Notes under the pieces: model-generated | What the model was told of the DNA's origin: nothing | Database searches by the model: none | The model's input: the letters and a program-made list of their open reading frames with translations, nothing else | DNA from: Arthrobacter sp. B0490 | GTDB taxonomy: Bacteria > Actinomycetota > Actinomycetes > Actinomycetales > Micrococcaceae | Direction of reading: 5' to 3' | NCBI RefSeq assembly: GCF_002929355.1 | Contig: NZ_PJIR01000021.1 | Coordinates: forward strand, 1-36,332 | DNA: 36,332 bases | In this document: positions 31,126-36,332 of the stretch, in pieces | How the letters are laid out: every line of letters begins with the position of its first letter | Numbering within the stretch: position 1 is the stretch's first letter | Made by a program: the position numbers and the translations under genes

Positions 31126-31617
31126 TCAGCTGAGTGGGAAGACGAGTAGGGAGCCGGTTGCTGTAGCGACCACTTTGCCGCTGCTGTCGGTGACGGTGCC
31201 GTCTGCGAAGGCAACGCGCTTGCCTGGTTTTGAGACGATTCCCGTGCAGGTCAGCGGGCCGCTATTGGCTCGTACCGGACGGAGGTAGTTCACTTTAATC
31301 TCTATTGAGGTGTAGCCGATGCCCTTCGGGAGGGTTGTGTGTACGGCGCAGCCCAACGCCGAATCGAGGAGGGCGCAGACGAGGCCACCGTGGACAGCCC
31401 CGATGGGGTTGTAGTGGGACTCGTCCGGGCGGCAGGTGAAGATGGCCTTCCCCTCTACTGCTTCGATGAGTGTCATGCTTAGCAGTTCGTTCATGGGGGG
31501 AGGAGGGAGCTTCTTACCCATCATCGAATGCAGGTAGTCCAGGCCGCTCATGCTCGGCATAACTGCAGCGCCCACGCTGGGGTCCTCCCAGGTGATGATT
31601 CGTTGGCGTTCTGTCAC
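31126..31617 (-). CDS. PaaI-family hotdog-fold thioesterase
   Basis: A 163-aa protein of the PaaI/YdiI hotdog thioesterase family, which hydrolyses acyl- or aryl-CoA. The signature NPIGAVHGGLVCALLDSALG (near residues 70-90) includes the G-x-x-H-G-G and the helix with D-S-A-x-G, and the core ends in GTVTDSSGKVVATATGSLLV. GTG 31617 has AGGAG three to eight bases upstream. It lies 61 bp after the flavin reductase on the same strand, so the three genes 31126-33579 probably form one operon; the thioesterase could release a CoA-bound product. Substrate unknown. Confidence 0.85.
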   Translation of the reverse strand: MTERQRIITWEDPSVGAAVMPSMSGLDYLHSMMGKKLPPPPMNELLSMTLIEAVEGKAIFTCRPDESHYNPIGAVHGGLVCALLDSALGCAVHTTLPKGIGYTSIEIKVNYLRPVRANSGPLTCTGIVSKPGKRVAFADGTVTDSSGKVVATATGSLLVFPLS

Positions 31618-31678
31618 GGCTGCTCCTATGCATCAGTGATTTCTGCCGTGAGTTTGTCGCCACGGCTTGAACCAGCGT

Positions 31679-32248
31679 CTACGGGGTTGGTGAGGCTTCG
31701 AGTGTCCTGTACTGCCCCTTGTAGTAAAGCAGCGGGTCCGCTCTATGACTGTCGAGGGACCCAAGCTCGGTGACCCGCCCGATGACGATGAGGTGATCGC
31801 CGGCGTCGTTTTCGGCGACGATGGTGCAGTTGAGCCACGCAGGGGTGTGCTCGAGGATCGGGTTGCCGTCCTGGGTAGGGTGCCAGGTGATGCCAGCCCA
31901 TTTGTCGGTGCCCCGGCGTGCGAACTGGTCGGATGCAGTGGCCTGGTCCGCGGAGAGGATGTTGACTGCGAAGCTCCCGGTGTCGCGGATGCGAGGGTAG
32001 GTGGTGCTGGTCTTCATGACACTGAAGGACACCAGGGGCGGGTCTACCGACACACTGTAGAACGACTGGCATGTGAAACCGATCGGGCCCTCACCGTCCT
32101 GTCCGGTGATGATGGTGATTCCGGAGGCGTAATGGCCGACGATGTCCCGGAACCGCGTTGGATCAATGCTGTCGCTCGTATTACTGGTCTTCTCCGTGAT
32201 GGTCTTGGTGGCCGGGGTGCTGGTGGATGTGTTGATGGTGGTTGTCAT
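31679..32248 (-). CDS. Flavin reductase (HpaC/DszD family)
   Basis: A 189-aa protein. After a Thr/Ser-rich N-terminus (1-28), the flavin reductase-like domain runs from FRDIVGHYASGITIITGQDG through GFTCQSFYSVSVDPPLVSFS, RDTGSFAVNILSADQ and CTIVAENDAGDHLIVIGRVT to the end PLLYYKGQYRTLE. These enzymes reduce FMN with NAD(P)H and hand it to a monooxygenase. ATG 32248 overlaps the monooxygenase stop as ATGA, so the two subunits are coupled, as in DszA/DszD- or NtaA/NtaB-type systems. Which sulfur or amine compound is attacked cannot be told. Confidence 0.9.
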   Translation of the reverse strand: MTTTINTSTSTPATKTITEKTSNTSDSIDPTRFRDIVGHYASGITIITGQDGEGPIGFTCQSFYSVSVDPPLVSFSVMKTSTTYPRIRDTGSFAVNILSADQATASDQFARRGTDKWAGITWHPTQDGNPILEHTPAWLNCTIVAENDAGDHLIVIGRVTELGSLDSHRADPLLYYKGQYRTLEASPTP

Positions 32249-33579
32249 GGGGTGGGGTCCGTGAGGCGGGGGTCGAGCCCGTACTGGGCGGGGGCGCCGA
32301 GGTGGTCGCGGAGCGTGGCGCCGTCGTAGTCGTGGTGGTAGACGCCACGTTCCTGCAGGAGCGGGACGACCTCGTCGACGAAGGTGTCGATGCCGTCTTC
32401 ATTGACGTCGATGGATACCCAGAATCCGTCGCAGGCGCCGGCTTCGAACCATTCCTGCATGTGGTCCGCGGTCGCCGTTGCGTCACCGACAGGGGTGGGG
32501 TGGTAGTCGATGACACCGTGGGCGAGGATGTCGCGGATCGTCCACCCTTCTCGTGCGACCTCCAGGGCGCGGGGCGAGCGGGGGTCGAACGGGCTTGGGG
32601 ACGCGGCCGCTAATTGGTGAGCAGTCAAGGGTTCATCGAGCTGGCCGGGGTTGAGTTGCAGGCTCAGCATGGAACCGAGGTAGGGGACGCGTGAGGCTGC
32701 GGTGAGCTCGGCTAGCTGGACCCGCCGGTCCAGGGCATCGCGTTTGGTCTTGCCGATGGCGGGCATGACTCCGACGAAGAATTTGATCTCGTCGGGGTTC
32801 CGGCCTGCTTTCTCGGCGGCGTCGCGGTAGGCCTGGCGTTGCTTGCGGGCGTCCTCGATGGTGAACGTGGCACCGATAACACCGTTGGCGTAGCGTCCGG
32901 CCAGGTCGAGTCCGTTGGCGCCTCCGCCGGCAGAGAAGATGACGGGCTGGCCCTGCTCGGATGGCGGGATGGGCAGCGGCCCGCGGGAGGCGACGTACTC
33001 GCCCTGCATGTTGATGGGCTGAATCTTGTCGGGGTGAGCGAACCGTCCGGTTTCCTGGTCCTTGATCCACGCGTCCTGCTGCCAGCTTCCCCAGAGGGCC
33101 TGTGCGATCTGGATGGTTTCATGGGCGCGCTGGTATCGCTCGGGCCGGGGCGCGATGCCTTGGCCGAAGTTCGCTGCAGCGTTAGGGTCGCTGGTGGTGA
33201 CCGCGTTCCATCCGGCGCGGCCGTGGCTCATCACATCGAGGGCCTTGAACTGACGGGCGATGTTGAAGGGTTCGTTGAACGTCGTGGAACCGGTGGCGAC
33301 CAGGCCGATACGTTCGGTGGCCCGGGCGATCGCGGCGAGGGTCATCATGGGGTCGAGGGTGATCTGCGGTGCCTCGTGGTCGACGTCGGCCTGCAGGCCG
33401 GGGAAGTCCGGCAGGAACAGGAAGGCGAACTTCCCGCGTTCGGCGGCCTGCGCGTAGCGGACCTGGGCGTCGAAGCTCGTGTAGTTCGCAGGATCAACGG
33501 TGGGGGAGCGCCAGGCTGAGGTCTGCGATCCGTATCCGTTGCCCAGGTGCATACCCAGGATCATCTGCGGCTTGGTCAT
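32245..33579 (-). CDS. FMNH2-dependent monooxygenase (NtaA/SnaA/DszA family)
   Basis: A 444-aa TIM-barrel luciferase-like (LLM) monooxygenase of the NtaA/SnaA/DszA/SoxA group. Typical elements are the start GMHLGNGYGSQTSAWRSPTV, KFAFLFLPDFPGLQADVD, the flavin site SHGRAGWNAVTTSDPNAAAN, and PVIFSAGGGANGLDLAGRYA. These enzymes oxygenate sulfones, nitrilotriacetate-type amines or pristinamycin precursors with FMNH2 from a partner reductase, here the next gene (ATGA overlap). ATG 33579 has AAGGAG seven bases upstream. A MerR-type promoter (33733-33764) faces this gene. The substrate is unknown; the module suits uptake-independent breakdown of an organosulfur compound or xenobiotic. Confidence 0.92.
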   Translation of the reverse strand: MTKPQMILGMHLGNGYGSQTSAWRSPTVDPANYTSFDAQVRYAQAAERGKFAFLFLPDFPGLQADVDHEAPQITLDPMMTLAAIARATERIGLVATGSTTFNEPFNIARQFKALDVMSHGRAGWNAVTTSDPNAAANFGQGIAPRPERYQRAHETIQIAQALWGSWQQDAWIKDQETGRFAHPDKIQPINMQGEYVASRGPLPIPPSEQGQPVIFSAGGGANGLDLAGRYANGVIGATFTIEDARKQRQAYRDAAEKAGRNPDEIKFFVGVMPAIGKTKRDALDRRVQLAELTAASRVPYLGSMLSLQLNPGQLDEPLTAHQLAAASPSPFDPRSPRALEVAREGWTIRDILAHGVIDYHPTPVGDATATADHMQEWFEAGACDGFWVSIDVNEDGIDTFVDEVVPLLQERGVYHHDYDGATLRDHLGAPAQYGLDPRLTDPTP

Positions 33580-33732
33580 CGGGTTCTCCTTGTACTGCTA
33601 TCTCGTGGTGCCTGTGGGGGTGGTTGCTGTCGTACCTGTCTTGATGCTCGACGTGCTGCTTGCGGCGCGATGGTCAGGCTCCGCCCGGGACCGGTCAGTG
33701 CGGATGCACTGGGCGCGTGGTGCGACTTGTCC

Positions 33733-33764
33733 AGCCTAAACATTGCCACTAATGTGAAGGTCAA
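33733..33764 (-). promoter_or_regulatory. MerR-type promoter/operator box 1
   Basis: On the minus strand TTGACC (33764-33759) and TAGGCT (33738-33733) are 20 bp apart, or 19 with TTAGGC, the stretched spacing that MerR regulators need. The spacer contains ACATT-N6-AATGT. It faces the monooxygenase operon and lies 42 bp upstream of the divergent merR gene, so it probably controls both. Confidence 0.65.
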
Positions 33765-33805
33765 ATCGGTTGAGCATCCGCTCGAACAAGTAATGGAGGG
33801 GTTTC

Positions 33806-34198
33806 ATGCGTATTGGTGAACTGGCGAAGAAGACGGAGGTTCCTGCCCGGATGCTGCGGTATTACGAGGAGCAAGGCCTGATCTCTCCTCGTCGCCTGGA
33901 GAACGGGTATCGGACGTATGACGACTACCTGGTCGACCGGGTGCGGAAGATCCGCGGGCTGGTTGATTCCGGGATCCCGACGCGGATCATCTCGAACATC
34001 CTGCCGTGCCTGGATCAGCCGCAGACCATCGTCGTGAAGAACGCCGAGCCCGGGTTGCGGGAACTGCTGGTGACGGAGCGGGACCGGATGACGGAAAAGA
34101 TCGACTTCCTGATCCACAACCGGGACTCGATGACCCGGTACATCGAAGCAATCGATCATGCCGCCAACTCTTCACGTGAGACAGCGCGGGCCAGCTAG
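33806..34198 (+). CDS. MerR family transcriptional regulator
   Basis: A 130-aa regulator. Residues 1-40 (MRIGELAKKTEVPARMLRYY, EEQGLISPRRLENGYRTYDD) are the MerR winged helix-turn-helix; the rest (VDRVRKIRGLVDSGIPTRII, then a helix ending ARAS) is the dimerisation coiled coil. There is no cysteine metal-binding loop, so an organic ligand or stress signal is more likely than a metal. GGAGGGG lies four bases before ATG 33806. It lies between the monooxygenase operon (divergent) and the exporter gene (convergent). Three similar MerR-type boxes (33733-33764, 36149-36179, 36241-36272) are its probable targets. Confidence 0.92.
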   Translation: MRIGELAKKTEVPARMLRYYEEQGLISPRRLENGYRTYDDYLVDRVRKIRGLVDSGIPTRIISNILPCLDQPQTIVVKNAEPGLRELLVTERDRMTEKIDFLIHNRDSMTRYIEAIDHAANSSRETARAS

Positions 34199-34252
34199 AC
34201 GTATTCGCGGTGTCACTCCAGCAGCTGAGCCCTAGATGCCTCGAGGAGAGGA

Positions 34253-34283
34253 GGCCGGGAAGGTCCCGCTGAAACTTCCGGCC
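34253..34283. terminator. Stem-loop between convergent genes
   Basis: GGCCGGGAAG (34253-34262) pairs with CTTCCGGCC (34275-34283) with one bulged base. It lies between the convergent merR and MFS genes and could serve both. Confidence 0.4.
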
Positions 34284-34359
34284 ACCACCTCTTGGCACCT
34301 GTGCTCTCTCCAGCCGAGCCACAGTGCCGCATCTCCGCTGTTCTGGCTCCGGCCCGGCT

Positions 34360-35857
34360 TTAGGCGTTGTCGGCGGTGGGGCGGGCCTTGTTGACGAAGA
34401 GGGTGCCGATGACTGCTCCGAGGGCGAGGATCGCGGCGACGGTGAAGGCGGCCTGTCCGGCGTCGATGCTCTGGGTGACATCAAGCGCTCCGGTTTCGGA
34501 TGCGTTGGCTCCGATGGTGAAAGCGGAGATGAGGATCGCTCCTCCTGCGGCGCCGGCGAGTTGCTGGACGGTTGAGAACGCGGCGGTGCCGTGCGCGTAC
34601 AGCTCGGTGGGCAGTGAGCCGAGGGCCGACGTGGTCATCGGAGCCCACATCAGCGCCTGCGTCCCGGTGATCACCAGGTATGTGCCCAGGGCCAGCCAGA
34701 CGCTGGTGTTCTCATCAATGGTGGTCAGGAACCAGATGGCAGCCGCCCAGATGATCGACCCGGGAATCGCCAGCGGTTTTGGGCCGACCTTGTCGTAGAT
34801 CCGCCCGCCGAGTGCGGAAACGATGGCGATCATCGCGCCGCCGGGGAAGAGGAACAGGCCCATCTGTAGGGTGTCCAGTCCCAGGACGGCCGTCAGGATC
34901 AGGGGTAGGACCAGGACGACGCCAAAACCATTCATCGCAACGAAAGTCATCACGATCGCGGGCAGGACATAGGAGCACGTCTTGAAAATGCGCATGTCCA
35001 GGAAAGGGTCCCGATCGCGCTGCAGCCGGACCTGACGGTAGACGAACGCGGCCACGCCGATCAGGCCGATCAGGATCGGGATGTAGGGGGCGACGGGTGC
35101 GTGGCCGGAGACGGATTCGCCGATGGACGCCAGTCCGAAGACCAGCCCGCCGAAGCCCACGACGGACAGCAGCAAGGAGAACACGTCCAGGGTTGCCCGC
35201 TCGGGTGTGGTGACGTTACGCAGCTTCGCGGCGGCGAGGGCCAGCGTCGCGACGATGATCGGCAGCATCAGGATGAACAACCAGCGCCAGCTCAGCTGGG
35301 ACAGGATGAGGCCGGATACCGCGGGGCCGACGGCCGGTGCGATGGCGGGAACCGCCGTGACGAGGGCCATCATCCTGCCCCGCCGCGCGACCGGGACCAG
35401 ACGCATGGTCGTGGTGATCAGCAGAGTCGGGAACACCGCGGTACCGATCGCCTGAATGATTCGGCCGGCGAAGAGCACGCCGAAGCCGGGAGCGATGACA
35501 GCGACAACTGTTCCGATGAGGAAGATCGTCATGGCACCCAGGAAGATCGCACGGGTGGTGAACCTGCGCATCACGAACCCGGTGGCCGGAATCAACACGG
35601 CCAGGGTCAGCAGGTACCCTGTCGTCAGCCACTGGCCGGTCGTCGGAGTGATGTCGAGGTCACTGATCAGCGTCGGCAGGGCGACGCCGAGCATCATCTC
35701 GTTCAGCAGGACGACGAAGGTCGAGACCATCAGCAGGCCGATGATCATCGCACTACCCGGCGCCATCCGGTTATCGGACGGCGCGGCCTGGGTGCCTTCA
35801 GTTGTCCCTAGGGGGAGCGGTTTCTAGGGTGGACTCGTTCGGGCCAGATGCCGACAT
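34360..35857 (-). pseudogene. DHA2-type MFS exporter with apparent 5' frameshift
   Basis: The long frame (34360-35766, 468 aa from its first ATG) is a DHA2-family drug/proton antiporter with about 14 hydrophobic segments, motif-A-like RFTTRAIFLGAMTIFLIG and motif C-like PAIAPAVGPAVSGLI. ATG 35766 has no ribosome binding site, and the frame continues upstream as protein-like sequence (GTTEGTQAAPSDNR). A strong start, AGGAG plus ATG 35857, opens a different frame (MSASGPNESTLETAPP) that hits a stop after 19 codons. Reading four rather than five C's at about 35811-35815 joins both into one protein beginning MSASGPNESTLETAPLGTTE. So the gene either carries a +1 frameshift, is phase-variable, or has a sequencing error. 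Otherwise it is intact. Confidence 0.7.
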
Positions 35858-36148
35858 GGGGTTCTCCTGATAGTGAGATGAGTTGGGAGACAGGCGTCAG
35901 GCGTAGAACTGCATACCCGCAGTCAGCGACACTTCTCCGATATGAGTAGGGGTGGATATGAGGGGCATCCGGGAACGAGCAGCTGTCCTGGGTTCGACCG
36001 GATGACGGTAATGCCGTGACTCTTCGCGCCCTGGCGATTTCCAGTGCTTCCTGGTGAGTCGTGGAGGGGCTGCACACAGGGCAGGTCGGCGCCTGTGCAA
36101 CAGGTTCCTCGAGCATTGGTGGCAGGGGCAGGTAAGTCACCAAACTAT
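35858..36148. other. Leader of the exporter gene
   Basis: The 300 bp between MerR-type box 2 and the exporter start. It is too long for a simple leader and contains a possible small cysteine-containing frame (see the next entry). No hairpin terminator was identified. Confidence 0.4.
35923..36140 (-). pseudogene. Possible small ORF with a 2-bp frameshift
   Basis: From GTG 36140 the frame reads VTYLPLPPMLEEPVAQAPTC, PVCSPSTTHQEALEIARA with good codon use. From about 36022 the best-coded frame is shifted: KSHGITVIRSNPGQLLVPGC, PSYPPLLISEKCR, stop TGA near 35923. Deleting one GC from GCGCG at the switch joins them into a protein of about 72 aa. The GTG lies near the expected start of transcription of box 2, so a leaderless start is possible. 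No family recognised. Confidence 0.25.
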
Positions 36149-36179
36149 CGTGCAACATTGTCACTAGTGAGAAGGTCAA
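36149..36179 (-). promoter_or_regulatory. MerR-type promoter/operator box 2
   Basis: On the minus strand TTGACC (36179-36174), then CTCACTAGTGA-type palindrome (TCACTAGTGA at 36161-36170) and CAATGTT as in box 1. The -10 at 19-21 bp is weak (TGCACG/CACGAT). It faces the exporter gene. Confidence 0.6.
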
Positions 36180-36240
36180 GTCCATGAGGCAGATGTGATC
36201 AAGAGCACAAGCGAAGGCGCAATGATCCGGGCGACTCGGC

Positions 36241-36272
36241 TTGACCTTGACACTGTTGGAAGGTTGGACACT
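36241..36272 (+). promoter_or_regulatory. MerR-type promoter/operator box 3
   Basis: TTGACC (36241-36246), spacer TTGACACTGTTGGAAGGTTG in which ACACTGTTGGAAGGT is only loosely symmetric, and GACACT at 36267-36272 (20 bp). It faces the reductase gene at 36306 and is divergent from box 2, 62 bp away. Confidence 0.6.
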
Positions 36273-36305
36273 TGAGGTGATCACTCGACCCACGGAAGGA
36301 CTCCC

Positions 36306-36332
36306 ATGAAGATCGGCATTCTCGGCGCAGGA
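36306..36332 (+). CDS. Rossmann-fold oxidoreductase, 5' fragment (rest outside window)
   Basis: ATG 36306 follows GGAAGGA with good spacing. The nine visible residues MKIGILGAG are the start of a Rossmann strand with G-x-G-x-x-G type dinucleotide binding; this start is common in F420-dependent NADP reductases (Fno) and related proteins that act beside flavin monooxygenases. The family cannot be fixed from nine residues. The MerR-type box 3 lies directly upstream, so the gene probably belongs to the same regulon. Confidence 0.7.

Noticed and set aside
1..36332. tRNA or rRNA genes
   Set aside because: No cloverleaf with T-loop GTTCRA pattern or rRNA-like stretch was noticed on reading; a covariance-model scan was not possible.

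Overview
The window reads as part of a conjugative (or formerly conjugative) plasmid from a high-GC actinobacterium, most likely Micrococcales and Arthrobacter-like. The reasons are the uniformly high GC with G/C-rich third codon positions, an Lsr2 nucleoid protein, many GTG starts, ATGA/GTGA gene overlaps, and several gene families that are essentially actinobacterial (SCO6880-like conjugation protein, DUF4913-like, DUF6504-like, MAB_1171c-like membrane protein). Taxonomy and plasmid status are inferences; no search was run.

Layout. 1-5300 is a mosaic of accessory genes and gene remnants: the 3' end of an ECF sigma factor, a flavodoxin-like NAD(P)H oxidoreductase, two small membrane proteins, a BLUF blue-light sensor, a probable resolvase remnant, and a polyphosphate kinase 2 whose 5' end abuts a decapitated metallo-beta-lactamase-fold gene. 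5381-6555 is a compact unit of about 1.2 kb: one helicase-associated-domain protein bounded by two 77-bp inverted copies of a compound repeat. 6653-8058 holds a DUF6504-like protein, a hypothetical protein and Lsr2.

8509-13590 is the maintenance core: a ribbon-helix-helix ParB-like protein, ParA, 1.3 kb filled with copies of the near-palindrome AATGG(AA/TT)CCATT (replication iterons or centromere), a 607-aa primase-type replication initiator, and a small ribbon-helix-helix protein. 13598-14222 has no convincing gene but several perfect dyads and is a candidate oriT or regulatory region. 14223-16037 is a leftward three-gene regulatory operon (HTH protein, seven-TM protein, small HTH protein). 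Divergent from it, 16212-29704 is a tightly overlapped rightward type IV secretion operon: lytic transglycosylase/M23 peptidase, lipoprotein, membrane proteins, a MinD-like ATPase, a partner lacking the P-loop lysine, a pilin-sized membrane protein, VirB8-like, VirB6-like, a VirB4 divided into a non-ATPase and an ATPase protein, VirD4/TraG and a DUF4913-like protein. No relaxase is visible.

29942-36332 is a second accessory block: ArfB-like release factor, a truncated YhcG (DUF1016) nuclease gene, then a probable xenobiotic or sulfur-compound module: PaaI-type thioesterase, flavin reductase, DszA/NtaA-type flavin monooxygenase, a MerR regulator, a DHA2-type MFS exporter with an apparent 5' frameshift, and the start of a Rossmann-fold oxidoreductase. 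Three similar MerR-type boxes (33733-33764, 36149-36179, 36241-36272) point to one regulon controlled by the local MerR protein.
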